Assembly (NCBI RefSeq): GCF_013166655.1
Contig: NZ_JABKCA010000013.1
Coordinates: 1 to 64,000 of the forward strand
Direction of reading: 5' to 3'
Length of the DNA: 64,000 nt
Source of the DNA: Lentimicrobium sp. L6
Lineage (GTDB): Bacteria > Bacteroidota > Bacteroidia > Bacteroidales > UBA12170
Shown in pieces: positions 17,301 to 26,694 of this stretch (position 1 is the first letter of the stretch; each line of letters starts with the position of its first letter). Both the position numbers and the translations under genes were made by a program. Under the pieces are notes generated by a model, which saw nothing but the letters and a program-made list of their open reading frames with translations, searched no databases and was not told the DNA's origin.

Positions 17301-18467
17301 ATGGTATCAAAAAAATTACAAAGAGTCGATTTTATTTTTGATTGCGCGGGTTGTGAGCCCATTGAAGTGGTCAAAAAGGCATTGAAGATGACACGAGAAG
17401 AAGTGGTGTCTTCGATCATTGAGAGCGGATTGAAAGGTAGAGGAGGCGCAGGTTTCCCTACTGGTATGAAGTGGAAATTTGCAAAAGATGAGGTGGCAGA
17501 CACCAAGTATGTCATTTGTAATGCAGATGAAGGAGAACCAGGAACATTTAAGGATAGAGAAATCCTAGATGTGGTTCCTAATAAAGTATTATCAGGTATG
17601 GCCATTTGTGCTTATGCCATTGGTTCTAAAGAAGGAATCATCTACTTAAGAGGAGAATATAATTTCTTATTGAAAAAGCTTAATGCTCAAATAGATGAAT
17701 TTAACAATAGCTTGAGCAAAATAGGTTTAGATTTTGCAGTTAGTATTCGCTCTGGTAGCGGAGCTTATATCTGTGGTGAAGAAACCGCTCTTTTCGAATC
17801 TATGGAAGGAAGAAGAGGAGAGCCACGTAACAAGCCCCCATTTCCAACCAAATCTGGTTATAATGGAAAGCCTACCGTGATTAACAATGTTGAAACCTTA
17901 GTCTATACAGCCATGATTATAAATATGGGTGTGGATGAGTTTAAGGCAGTTGGAACAATGGATTCTAGAGGTAGTAAAGTATTCTCCGTATCTGGTGATA
18001 CACCCAAAGCTGGAATTCATGAACTAGAACTGGGATTAAATGTGGCCGATTTTGTAGAGGAATTCGGCGATGGAGACACTAAGGCTGTTCAAGTTGGAGG
18101 AGCCTCAGGTCATTGTGTCCCCCGTAAACTCTTCAAAGAAACCATTATTGGATTCGAAGGAATTCCAACAGGTGGATCTATGATGATTTTCAATTCAACC
18201 CGATCCATGTTTAATGTACTAAATGATTATCTAGAATTCTTTGCTGAAGAATCTTGTGGTCAGTGTACGCCATGCAGAATTGGAACCCAACAGTTGATCA
18301 AAGGAATTGAGCATGTGAAAAAAGGACAAATGCCATCAGAATACCTAGATCAACTTATCAAACTCACCGAAACCATGAAGATAGCTTCAAAATGTGGTTT
18401 GGGTCAGTCTGTGGCTAATTCGTTCTCATCAATAGTAACCAACTTCCGCGAGGAAATGATTTATTAA
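17301..18467 (+). CDS. hydB: NADH-dependent [FeFe] hydrogenase, compact NuoF-like flavin subunit
   Basis: This 388-aa subunit holds the NAD(H)- and FMN-binding core: GRGGAGFPTG (47-56), CNADEGEPGTFKDR (73-86) and the [4Fe-4S] ligands C319, C322, C325 and C365. Canonical HydB/HndC proteins of electron-bifurcating enzymes are about 600 aa, with an N-terminal [2Fe-2S] domain and a C-terminal 2x[4Fe-4S] domain; both are absent here. As I recall, lack of these extra clusters marks the non-bifurcating, NADH-dependent type. So simple NADH-linked H2 production or uptake is the better guess. It follows the NuoE-like gene by 24 bases. Confidence 0.88.
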   Translation: MVSKKLQRVDFIFDCAGCEPIEVVKKALKMTREEVVSSIIESGLKGRGGAGFPTGMKWKFAKDEVADTKYVICNADEGEPGTFKDREILDVVPNKVLSGMAICAYAIGSKEGIIYLRGEYNFLLKKLNAQIDEFNNSLSKIGLDFAVSIRSGSGAYICGEETALFESMEGRRGEPRNKPPFPTKSGYNGKPTVINNVETLVYTAMIINMGVDEFKAVGTMDSRGSKVFSVSGDTPKAGIHELELGLNVADFVEEFGDGDTKAVQVGGASGHCVPRKLFKETIIGFEGIPTGGSMMIFNSTRSMFNVLNDYLEFFAEESCGQCTPCRIGTQQLIKGIEHVKKGQMPSEYLDQLIKLTETMKIASKCGLGQSVANSFSSIVTNFREEMIY

Positions 18468-18488
18468 TCGCAAAACGAAAGGAAAATC

Positions 18489-20273
18489 ATGTCAAAAATT
18501 AAATTAACTATAGACGGCAAGAAGGTTCAAATAGAACAGGGTAAAACCATACTCGATGCTGCCAAAAAGATAAATGTAAAAATTCCAACCCTTTGCTATC
18601 ACGAAGATTTATGCGTGGCAGGTAACTGTCGTGTATGTGTGGTTGAAGTAGCTGGATCTAGAGCCCTTCAGGCTTCTTGTGCTATTCCAGCTCAAGATGG
18701 AATGGAGGTAAGGACAAATACCCCTAAGGTAAGAAACGCCCGTAAAGATATCATCGCTATGTTGGTATCGGAGCATAATACACAATGCACCACTTGTTAT
18801 AGAAGTACCAATTGTGAACTTCAAACCCTTTCGGCAGAATTTAATATTGATAATAATAGGTATCTAAGTATATTAAAGCCTAATATTGAAGTGGATAGGT
18901 CATCTTGGTCTATCGAGAAAGATGACAGTAAATGTGTACGTTGTCAACGTTGTGTAAGAACTTGTTCTGAATTACAACATGTGAATGCTCTAACGGTCAG
19001 CCATAAGGGAAAGGATATGAAAATTAGTACTTTCCACGATCTGCCATTAAAAGATGTGGTCTGTACCAACTGTGGGCAGTGTGTAAACCGCTGTCCCACT
19101 GGAGCACTCACCGAAAGACGTTATTTCGATGAAGTATGGGAGGCTATCGGAGATCCTACCAAACACGTAGTGATGAATACAGCACCTTCTGTGCGTGTAG
19201 CCCTTGGCGAAATGTTGGGTTACCCTGTTGGTACTCGTGTAACAGGTAAAATGGTTACTGCCATGCGTCGTTTGGGAGTAGATTCCGTTTTGGATACTGA
19301 TTTCTCTGCGGATTTAACGATTATTGAGGAGGGCACCGAATTATTAGTCCGCCTGAAGAAAGCTTTGGTAGACAAAGATGATACCATTAAACTTCCTTTA
19401 TTAACATCTTGTAGTCCTGGTTGGGTGAAGTTCTGTGAACATTTATATCCAGAACATTTAGGCCATCTTTCTACTTGCAAGTCACCTCAACAGATGTTCG
19501 GAGCCTTAACAAAGACATATTACGCCGATAAAAAAGGTATTGATCCTAAAGACATCGTAAGTGTTGCTATTATGCCTTGTGCTGCTAAGAAATTCGAAGC
19601 CAATCGAGGTGAAATGAAAGACAGTGGATTCCAAGACATTGATGCAGGTTTAACAACCCGTGAACTAGGCCATATGATCAAGCAAACAGGCTTAAACTTC
19701 CTTGAATTAGAAGAGTCTTCCTATGACAGTATCATGGGAGAGTCTACTGGTGCAGGAGTCATCTTTGGAGCCACAGGAGGAGTGATGGAAGCTGCTTTAC
19801 GAACAGCATACGAGATAGTAACAGGCAAAGAAGTACCTTTCGAAAATTTGAATATCATACCGGTCAGAGGTATGGAAGGCATTAAAGAAGCAGCTATAAA
19901 AATTGAAGGAGCGCTTCCCGAATGGTCATTCCTTGAAGGAGTAGAAATGAAAGTTGCTGTAGCCCATGGCTTAATTAATGCAAGAATCATTATGGATCAA
20001 ATTGCAGCTGGTGAATCGCCATATCACTTTATCGAGGTGATGGCATGCCCTGGTGGATGTATTGGAGGAGGAGGGCAGCCTATTCCTACCAATGAGGCTA
20101 TTAGAAAAGCAAGAGTAGCTGCCATTTATGAAGAGGATATGAATATGAACCTTAGAAAGTCGCACGATAATCCCGCCATAAAAACCATATATAAGGACTT
20201 CTTGAAAGAGCCACTGAGTCATGTATCACACAATCTCTTACATACCACTTATAGAAAGCGCCAACATTATTAG
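18489..20273 (+). CDS. hydA: [FeFe] hydrogenase catalytic subunit
   Basis: A 594-aa M3-type catalytic subunit. In order: plant-type [2Fe-2S] domain (C36, C47, C50, C64), His-Cys3 [4Fe-4S] site (H96, C100, C103, C109), two [4Fe-4S] clusters (C149-C159 and C192-C202), then the H-cluster domain with L1 TSCSPGW (306-312), L2 MPCAAKKFE (362-370) and L3 MACPGGCIGGGGQP (518-531), and the small-subunit-like tail. L1 reads Cys-Ser rather than the textbook Cys-Cys. It lies 21 bases after the flavin subunit gene and should combine protons with electrons from NADH, cytosolically. The maturases HydEFG are not in this window. Confidence 0.95.
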   Translation: MSKIKLTIDGKKVQIEQGKTILDAAKKINVKIPTLCYHEDLCVAGNCRVCVVEVAGSRALQASCAIPAQDGMEVRTNTPKVRNARKDIIAMLVSEHNTQCTTCYRSTNCELQTLSAEFNIDNNRYLSILKPNIEVDRSSWSIEKDDSKCVRCQRCVRTCSELQHVNALTVSHKGKDMKISTFHDLPLKDVVCTNCGQCVNRCPTGALTERRYFDEVWEAIGDPTKHVVMNTAPSVRVALGEMLGYPVGTRVTGKMVTAMRRLGVDSVLDTDFSADLTIIEEGTELLVRLKKALVDKDDTIKLPLLTSCSPGWVKFCEHLYPEHLGHLSTCKSPQQMFGALTKTYYADKKGIDPKDIVSVAIMPCAAKKFEANRGEMKDSGFQDIDAGLTTRELGHMIKQTGLNFLELEESSYDSIMGESTGAGVIFGATGGVMEAALRTAYEIVTGKEVPFENLNIIPVRGMEGIKEAAIKIEGALPEWSFLEGVEMKVAVAHGLINARIIMDQIAAGESPYHFIEVMACPGGCIGGGGQPIPTNEAIRKARVAAIYEEDMNMNLRKSHDNPAIKTIYKDFLKEPLSHVSHNLLHTTYRKRQHY

Positions 20274-20335
20274 ACTAAAATTGCCATGTGCCAAATTAAT
20301 GTTGTTTGGTATAATTTATACGTTTTAATGAGTTT

Positions 20336-20361
20336 GAGGCCTCCATTTGGAGGCCTTTTTA
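20336..20361 (+). terminator. Rho-independent terminator of the hydrogenase operon
   Basis: A perfect 8-bp GC-rich stem (AGGCCTCC / GGAGGCCT) with an ATTT loop is followed by TTTTT, 60 bases after the hydA stop. Confidence 0.93.
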
Positions 20362-20606
20362 TATATGTTTAAAACCTTCTATTTACTTTCTTTAAGGGTA
20401 ATACTTTTGCCATAATCATAGAAGATCATTATATTTATCAATTACAGAATATTTTGGACTTTAATTTTCTTTTTTTATAAACTTATTATTGTTCTCAAGA
20501 GTTTAGACCATTTCTATTTTTACAAATTTGGTTGTATATCAAATCTAACTGTATAATATATATTTCTATATTAGCCTGTTTTAATGTACAAGCAATATCA
20601 AAATCT
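20362..20606. other. Intergenic region after the hydrogenase operon
   Basis: No gene or RNA recognised. It carries the promoter for the following DUF3857 gene; a fragment TACTTTTGCC (about 20402) is a possible -7 box but lies some 200 bases before the start. Confidence 0.35.
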
Positions 20607-22520
20607 ATGAAAAAGACATTTATACTACTCATTTCACTCGTTTTTACTTTTTTAAATACCTTTCCTCAAAGTCCTGAAGAATTAGAAATAGTATTTCCGG
20701 AAGAAGATGCAGTAAATATTTTAAGAAGCGATCTAATTACCATTCGCGATTATTCTACTTCGCTAAAAATCACTAAACATGTTTATTCCAAGAAAATGAT
20801 TATTAATAATGATAATCCAAATGATTATTGGCTGGATAATATATTTTATAGTTCATTAAGCCCGGCAGTAAATATTAAGGGATCTACTCTAAATTCTAAA
20901 ATGGGTAGTGATAATAAGATGGCCTATATACCAGAAGTCGAAAGCTTGATGGAAAGCACCGATTTATACGCTGATATGTCAAATCAAGAGGTTTATTTTT
21001 TGGATGCAAAAAGAGGGTCAAATTTAGTTTTAGATTATGATAGAAATATTAATGGCCCACTTTATTTTACCCCGTATTTATTTGTTAAAGAGCATTCATG
21101 TTTAAAATCACGATTGATTATCAGATGTGAACCCAATATTATATTGGGATGGAATTATCATGGTCCCGATTCCTATTCATTTGAATTCACCAAAAAAGAA
21201 GTGGGTGGATTGGTAGAGTATAAATGGGAAATGGACACTGTTGCTAGTTTCGATTTAGAAGACAATGGTCCTGGATTCCAGGAGTTAAGTCCAAAAATCA
21301 TCTTTTATGTAAAAACTATTATTAGAGAAGATGTTCCATTTCCTTTCCTCGATAGCGTTGCTTCATTACATAAATGGTATAGGACCTTAGTAAAACAAAC
21401 TAATTATAAGTCCAAACAAAGCATTAATGCAATAGCTCATGAAATCACAGATACCTGTCATAATGAGGATGAGAAAATTAGAGCCGTTTTTCAATGGGTG
21501 CAGAGAAATATAAAATATATTAATACATCTATTGGCTTGGGTGGTTTTATCCCTGATGACTGCGTAGATGTGTTGAGAAATAGGTATGGTGATTGTAAGG
21601 CCATGACCAACCTCACAAAAGAGATATTAAAAGCATCTGGAGTGGAAAGTTATTACTGCTGGGTTGGAACCAAGGACTTGCCTTATACCTATGCGGAAAA
21701 CTTCACTACATCAACAGATAATCATATGATTTTAGCAGTGGGCTCAAAGGATAAATATAAGTTGCTAGATGCCACCAATAGCTTTGGAGAGTTATATAAG
21801 GCACCCTACTATATTCAAGGAAAAGAAGTATTAATTTCATTAGGACCAAAAGATTTTATTATACACAAAGTACCAGTAGATTCTGCATCAGCAAATATCT
21901 TATTGGATAAAACCTATTTGTTTGAAGAGGATGGTGTTTTAAAAGGCCATGCAGATATTGAATTAACTGGAAGCATTAAACATACCATAGAAATGGCTTT
22001 TCCATTAAAGAAGGACGAAGTAGTCGATTTTATTGCTGAAAATTTGAAAAAGGCTACAAACAAAGCTCTTTTGGAGAATATAGAATATTCTGGAATAAAA
22101 GATAGAACAGATTCCATGAAGGTATCCTACGACTTTAGCTTGAGCAAATATGGACAAAGTGTTGGAGATAAGAAATATTTAAACCTGCATTTTACCCTTC
22201 CTTTTGATGATGATGAAATAGACATAGCGCAGCGTAAATTCGATTATCTATTCGATATTCCATTTACAGATGATTATTATATGGTTTACGAAATACCTGA
22301 GGATTATGGCATAAGTTATTTACCACCAAATAGGCAAATCAATTTTGACGATTATCAGTTTAATCTTGAATATGAATTGGTAGATAATAAGTTGATGATG
22401 AATAGGAAGATTATCTTAAAAAGTAGAAGGATTAAGAAAAACGATTTCAATAACTGGAATCAATTCGTAAGTGAACTCAAGAAAGCTTATAGAGAAGTAA
22501 TAGTCCTTCAACGCCATTAA
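20607..22520 (+). CDS. Secreted DUF3857/transglutaminase-like protein, catalytic residues present
   Basis: A 637-aa exported protein. I start it at the ATG that opens the signal peptide (MKKTFILLISLVFTFL); an earlier in-frame ATG at 20532 would add an unlikely 25-residue lead. Residues up to about 240 match DUF3857, and a transglutaminase-like domain follows with the Cys-His-Asp triad visible: Cys in YGDCKAMT, His in TDNHMILA and Asp in LLDATNSF. A beta-rich C-terminal part ends the chain. Such periplasmic proteins are widespread in Bacteroidota with unknown substrates. The next gene is a degenerate paralogue. Confidence 0.83.
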   Translation: MKKTFILLISLVFTFLNTFPQSPEELEIVFPEEDAVNILRSDLITIRDYSTSLKITKHVYSKKMIINNDNPNDYWLDNIFYSSLSPAVNIKGSTLNSKMGSDNKMAYIPEVESLMESTDLYADMSNQEVYFLDAKRGSNLVLDYDRNINGPLYFTPYLFVKEHSCLKSRLIIRCEPNIILGWNYHGPDSYSFEFTKKEVGGLVEYKWEMDTVASFDLEDNGPGFQELSPKIIFYVKTIIREDVPFPFLDSVASLHKWYRTLVKQTNYKSKQSINAIAHEITDTCHNEDEKIRAVFQWVQRNIKYINTSIGLGGFIPDDCVDVLRNRYGDCKAMTNLTKEILKASGVESYYCWVGTKDLPYTYAENFTTSTDNHMILAVGSKDKYKLLDATNSFGELYKAPYYIQGKEVLISLGPKDFIIHKVPVDSASANILLDKTYLFEEDGVLKGHADIELTGSIKHTIEMAFPLKKDEVVDFIAENLKKATNKALLENIEYSGIKDRTDSMKVSYDFSLSKYGQSVGDKKYLNLHFTLPFDDDEIDIAQRKFDYLFDIPFTDDYYMVYEIPEDYGISYLPPNRQINFDDYQFNLEYELVDNKLMMNRKIILKSRRIKKNDFNNWNQFVSELKKAYREVIVLQRH

Positions 22521-22555
22521 TCAAAATCTAATCTCCAATCAAAACAACATTAAAA

Positions 22556-24517
22556 ATGAAGAATATTCTTAAATATATATTCCTTTTTCTAGTTTTTATA
22601 ATGGTTTCTCAAAGTGTATTTGCTCAAAGAAACAGATGGAAGCAGTATAATTTCAAAGATAGCACTGCTTTGAGTCCTGTAGATTCTCGCTATGCCGATG
22701 AGGATGCTGTAGAACTAAAAAGCATTAAAATATTTGAGTATAAAGGTTTGGGGCCCTCCACTTTGCAAAAAACAGTTTATAAGTTGATTAGAATTAATAC
22801 GGATATCGGACTCGAAGATTATAACAAAGTAGCTATTCCCATGTATGGTGTCAGGAAAATAGTTGATTTTAAAGTACGATTTATTTCACCAAATGGAAAA
22901 GTAACTGTAATGAATCAAAATGATTTGTATGAGATTGACAATTTAGAGGGATATGGCGATTTTAAGGTCTTTGCTATTAAAGGAGCCGAAATTGGAGGGG
23001 AGATAGAATATAAATATACGCTCAATTTATATCCTAGCAAGTCTCATATAGAAATATATTATAATGATTATCCCATTCAGGAAGGACGATTTGAATTGGT
23101 TGCACATGGTGCTTTATCAGTTTTTATAAAATCGTATAATGGTTTCCCTGAATTAGAAGTAGATTCAGATGGTAGACAGGCATGGTATGCCGATTTAAAA
23201 AACGTGGAACCCATAAAACGAGAAAAGTACACCAATAATACTCCCCATAGAATGAAAATATCCTATGCAATTATGGGTGGAAGTGATGCTACTCCATTTA
23301 CCCAATGGAGGAAAAAGTATAATAGTGTTTTTGATTATTGTATGCAGTTTTCAAAGTCAGAAAAGAAGAAGGCGCTCAAGCTATATCAGACCTTTCCTTT
23401 GTCCGATACTTCCGATGAACAAAAAATAAACTATATCAAGAAATACTGTAACGATAGTATAAACATAACTTATGCATATACTTATGCTGAATATAATTTA
23501 CATAATATTATTAGATATAAAACTGTCCCTACTACTTTTGGAATGTTGATTTTACAATCAGCATTATACGAAGCAGCAGGTATTGAGTATGAAATATTGC
23601 TTACTGGTGATAAAACTTTCACGGAATTTTCTTCAGATTATCCTTTTTCTTATATGGTAGATAAAACATTGTTTTATTTTCCTAATTCGGGCCAATACTT
23701 AGAACCCTATTCGGAGTTTTACCCCTTAGGCATAGTGAAAACAAATTATATTTCCCAAGAAGCCTATTTTATCAAAAAAAGCTCTGGTTCCTATTATCAA
23801 AGTATAATACCAGTAGACACTTCTAGGTCTAATGCTAAATATCATATACACTTAAGATTGGTTGATGACCATATTGTCGAAATAAATTGGCAAACGCATT
23901 ATAAGGGATATTGGGCCGCGCAATATCGAAGGCTGCTTTCTTATCTGGATAAGAAGGAAAGAAAAGAATTTTTAAAGGAAAAAGGCAAACGGAGTTCTGT
24001 AAATGTTACCGTTCATGATAGTGAAATCATTAATGATACCCTGAGCTGGAAGGATACCATTGTGAAGCCATTAATATTTACATACCAATTATCTAGCGAT
24101 ATGTTGATTGAAAAAGGGGCTGACGACTTGATTTTTAATCTTGGATATTTGTTCCAAACACGAAGTGATTTGTACAAAGAAGAAGAAGAGCGAAGTCAAG
24201 ATATTGACATGGGTAATCCCATTAAAAAATCATATATTATCAAGGTTGAAATCCCTGAGAACTATCAAATTGCTAATCTAGAAGATTTAATAGAGGATGT
24301 TAAATACACCAATGAGGAAGGTGAAGTACAAGCAGGGTTAGCGTCGAATTATGAGTTAAACGAGAAGCTGTTAGTTTATAAGGTAACTGAGTATTTTACT
24401 AAGTCATCTTATCCTGCCGCAGATTATGAAAAGATAAGAACAGTCATCAATCAAATGGCCGATTTAAAATATAAAAGCTTAGTTCTTCAGCCCACAGAAA
24501 GTAGTTCTACCGAATAA
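22556..24517 (+). CDS. Secreted DUF3857/transglutaminase-like paralogue, catalytic Cys lost
   Basis: This 653-aa protein has a signal peptide (LKYIFLFLVFIMVSQSVFAQ) and the same overall layout as its upstream neighbour: DUF3857 to about residue 240, then a transglutaminase-like fold and a beta-rich end. In the place of the catalytic GDC motif it reads VPTTFGML, and no clear His or Asp partner is seen, so it is probably not an enzyme. It is 35 bases downstream of the active-looking paralogue and likely co-expressed. A partner or binding role is a guess. Confidence 0.75.
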   Translation: MKNILKYIFLFLVFIMVSQSVFAQRNRWKQYNFKDSTALSPVDSRYADEDAVELKSIKIFEYKGLGPSTLQKTVYKLIRINTDIGLEDYNKVAIPMYGVRKIVDFKVRFISPNGKVTVMNQNDLYEIDNLEGYGDFKVFAIKGAEIGGEIEYKYTLNLYPSKSHIEIYYNDYPIQEGRFELVAHGALSVFIKSYNGFPELEVDSDGRQAWYADLKNVEPIKREKYTNNTPHRMKISYAIMGGSDATPFTQWRKKYNSVFDYCMQFSKSEKKKALKLYQTFPLSDTSDEQKINYIKKYCNDSINITYAYTYAEYNLHNIIRYKTVPTTFGMLILQSALYEAAGIEYEILLTGDKTFTEFSSDYPFSYMVDKTLFYFPNSGQYLEPYSEFYPLGIVKTNYISQEAYFIKKSSGSYYQSIIPVDTSRSNAKYHIHLRLVDDHIVEINWQTHYKGYWAAQYRRLLSYLDKKERKEFLKEKGKRSSVNVTVHDSEIINDTLSWKDTIVKPLIFTYQLSSDMLIEKGADDLIFNLGYLFQTRSDLYKEEEERSQDIDMGNPIKKSYIIKVEIPENYQIANLEDLIEDVKYTNEEGEVQAGLASNYELNEKLLVYKVTEYFTKSSYPAADYEKIRTVINQMADLKYKSLVLQPTESSSTE

Positions 24518-24578
24518 TTCAATTGCAGTAAAATAGAATAATAAAGAGTATGCTATTATTCTCGCCATTTGATATTAT

Positions 24579-24953
24579 TTAATGATTACAAACATGACCT
24601 TCGCCTTGTGCTTCATGCTGTTGGCAACTGATTCCTGAGTCACCAATGTTTCCGTCCAAATAAGCTTGAGCTACTAATAGAATATCTCCTTGGCAACCTC
24701 GAACAACTTCAATACCTTGTTGGTGAAGTACGTTTAATGCCCCATTTCCCATATTTCCAGCAAGCATTACGGTAACGCCCAAATCTTTCAATACACTTGC
24801 GATATTACTTTTACATCCGCATCCTTGTGGGGAAGGTAAAATCTCGGTCTTTTCAATTTTTTTGTTATTATCAACGGTGATAATAGTATAGGCTTCGCAA
24901 TGGCCAAAATGTCCATCCACTATGTTTCCTCTTGTAGGTATTGCGATCTTCAT
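24579..24953 (-). CDS. NifX/dinitrogenase iron-molybdenum cofactor domain protein
   Basis: A 124-aa single-domain protein of the Nitro_FeMo-Co family (NifX/NafY, MTH1175 type). It starts MKIAIPTRGNIVDGHFGHC and contains the characteristic GCGCKSN and AGNMGNGALNVL stretches; the tail is rich in Cys and His (CQQHEAQGEGHVCNH). Members bind Fe-S or FeMo-cofactor-like clusters. No nitrogenase genes are nearby, and free-standing versions are common in anaerobes, so a nitrogen-fixation role should not be assumed. Confidence 0.85.
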   Translation of the reverse strand: MKIAIPTRGNIVDGHFGHCEAYTIITVDNNKKIEKTEILPSPQGCGCKSNIASVLKDLGVTVMLAGNMGNGALNVLHQQGIEVVRGCQGDILLVAQAYLDGNIGDSGISCQQHEAQGEGHVCNH

Positions 24954-25090
24954 GTTTATCTTTCGTTATGGTGATGATTATAATTTGTCTTCATTCAAGA
25001 TTAGGAATAAAGGATTGCAAAAATATAAATTATAATGAACATATGTTTATTATAATTATATATTTTTTTGAAATTGACAAATCAGATGGC

Positions 25091-26035
25091 TTAGCTTTTC
25101 CACTCTACCAAACTACCTCTTTCTTTTTTTATAAGCGGCTTGGGAATACAAACTTGGATCTCTTTACTGAGCTCTTCAATAATCCTCGACTTTTGATATT
25201 TACGAGTATATACTAAACTTACTTCTCTAAGTGGAACCATATCTTCAAAATGCCTCACCTGATTCTTTCTTTGGGCATCTAAATCGTACCAAGCCAGTTC
25301 TGGGATTAGGGTATAGCCGCCTTCTATGTCTATAATTTTAATGAGGGTATCTAGGTTTCCTCCTTCAAATTCAAAGGGTAAATCGCTGCTTTCGAAATGG
25401 TGAATATCGCAGAGGTTGACTACTTGATGGCGAAAACAATGACCATCGTTGAGGAGCCAAATATCATTGGTATGCATGGCCGAAACATTAATCACAGGTT
25501 GCTGCATATATTCATGGTTTTTATTGGAATAGATGAGCATTTCCTCATAGTATAAAGGCTTTTCAAATATACCCGTTTCATGCAGGGGAGTGACTAAAAT
25601 TCCCACATCAATGATTCCCTTTTTTAAATATTCAGAAATTCTCTCGGTGACCATTTCAGTAACTTTTAGCTCCACTTTAGGGAATTTTCTTCGGAATGCA
25701 CCAGAAAACCGTGGCAGCAAGTAGGGTGAGATGGTAGGAATAACTCCAATTTTTAATGCTCCGCTAACATCCTTTCTGCTTTCTCGAGCTATCAAATCTA
25801 ATTTTTGAGCTTCTGCTAAAACTTCTCGTGCTTGCGCAATTAACTTTTCTCCTGCCAAGGTAGGAACCACCGGTTGTTTACTTCTGTCGAAAATGATAAC
25901 CTCTAGATCCTCCTCTAGTTTTTTGATTTGCATACTCAAGGTGGGTTGTGTGACAAAACTCTTTTCGGCGGCAGTGGCAAAGTGGCGATAGGTATCTACC
26001 GCTGCTATATATTCTAATTGTATTAAACTAATCAT
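25091..26035 (-). CDS. oxyR: Hydrogen-peroxide-sensing LysR regulator OxyR
   Basis: The 314-aa LysR-type regulator has an N-terminal winged helix (MISLIQLEYIAAVDTYRHF, TQPTLSMQIKKLE) and a substrate-like domain that carries the two redox cysteines of OxyR, C200 and C209, in NDGHCFRHQVVNLC. Peroxide joins them as a disulfide and switches on defence genes. It is divergent from dps and a peroxiredoxin, which are classical OxyR targets. A -7 box TATATTTG lies only 5 bases from its ATG (26040-26047), so its mRNA is nearly leaderless. Confidence 0.93.
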   Translation of the reverse strand: MISLIQLEYIAAVDTYRHFATAAEKSFVTQPTLSMQIKKLEEDLEVIIFDRSKQPVVPTLAGEKLIAQAREVLAEAQKLDLIARESRKDVSGALKIGVIPTISPYLLPRFSGAFRRKFPKVELKVTEMVTERISEYLKKGIIDVGILVTPLHETGIFEKPLYYEEMLIYSNKNHEYMQQPVINVSAMHTNDIWLLNDGHCFRHQVVNLCDIHHFESSDLPFEFEGGNLDTLIKIIDIEGGYTLIPELAWYDLDAQRKNQVRHFEDMVPLREVSLVYTRKYQKSRIIEELSKEIQVCIPKPLIKKERGSLVEWKS

Positions 26036-26039
26036 GCAG

Positions 26040-26111
26040 CAAATATAGACAAAATCTATTAGGTATTAAATATTATCGATTTGACAAATGTGCTTTCAGG
26101 CTGTATCTTTG
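26040..26111. promoter_or_regulatory. Divergent oxyR / dps promoter region
   Basis: Minus strand: TATATTTG (-7 for oxyR, 26040-26047). Plus strand: TTGACA (26081-26086), 20 bases after its TTG, then TATCTTTG (26104-26111), a full Bacteroidota promoter for dps. The AT-rich 30 bases between are the natural place for OxyR to bind; no exact site is claimed. Confidence 0.65.
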
Positions 26112-26205
26112 CCTTAAATAAGTCACAAATAAGTGTGATATAATTATCAGATTAACAAGTAGTAAAGAATATATAATCCGTATTTTTAAAAAGAAAGGAA
26201 TAAAG

Positions 26206-26673
26206 ATGAATAGAATAGGAATTAAAAAACATAAAGCCCAGGAATTAAGTTCAATGCTAAATGATTTATTAGCCAATTATCAAGTTTTTTATACCAATGT
26301 GAGAGGATTTCATTGGAATATAAAAGGTGAAAAATTCTTTGAATTGCATGTGAAGTTTGAAGAGTTGTATAATGACTTGAATTTGAAGATTGATGAAATA
26401 GCAGAACGTATTTTAACCTTAGGTTTTGAGCCAGAATATAGATTTTCAAAATATCTTCAGGTATCACAAATAGAGGAGGCCATTCAAACCAATGACGGGC
26501 TAAAAAATGTGGAAAGCATTCTAGATGGATTGACTTTGTTTATTAGTAAGCAAAGAGCGATTTTAGAAAAAAGTGGCGATGCCAATGATGAAGGTACTAA
26601 TGGTTTAATGAGCGATTATATCAGAGAACAAGAGAAAGCAATATGGATGTATTCAGCATTCTTAAATAAATAA
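26206..26673 (+). CDS. dps: Dps family ferritin-like DNA-protection protein
   Basis: The 155-aa four-helix protein has the Dps ferroxidase signature: VRGFHWNIKGEKFFELHVKFEEL with the His, Asp/Glu ligands, then the LKIDEIAERI helix. Dps dodecamers oxidise iron with peroxide and protect DNA. It is preceded by a full -33/-7 promoter about 95 bases upstream and lies opposite oxyR; the peroxiredoxin gene follows 21 bases later, so this is a peroxide-induced operon by context. Confidence 0.93.
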   Translation: MNRIGIKKHKAQELSSMLNDLLANYQVFYTNVRGFHWNIKGEKFFELHVKFEELYNDLNLKIDEIAERILTLGFEPEYRFSKYLQVSQIEEAIQTNDGLKNVESILDGLTLFISKQRAILEKSGDANDEGTNGLMSDYIREQEKAIWMYSAFLNK

Positions 26674-26694
26674 ACCCAAATAAAACAAATAATC

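Noticed and set aside
24579-24953. Evidence for nitrogen fixation from the NifX-like gene
   Set aside because: No nif genes nearby, and stand-alone NifX-like proteins are common in organisms that do not fix nitrogen.
26123-26138. TCACA-N6-TGTGA in the dps leader as a CRP/FNR site
   Set aside because: The half-sites are in the reverse order of the TGTGA-N6-TCACA consensus and lie downstream of the promoter.
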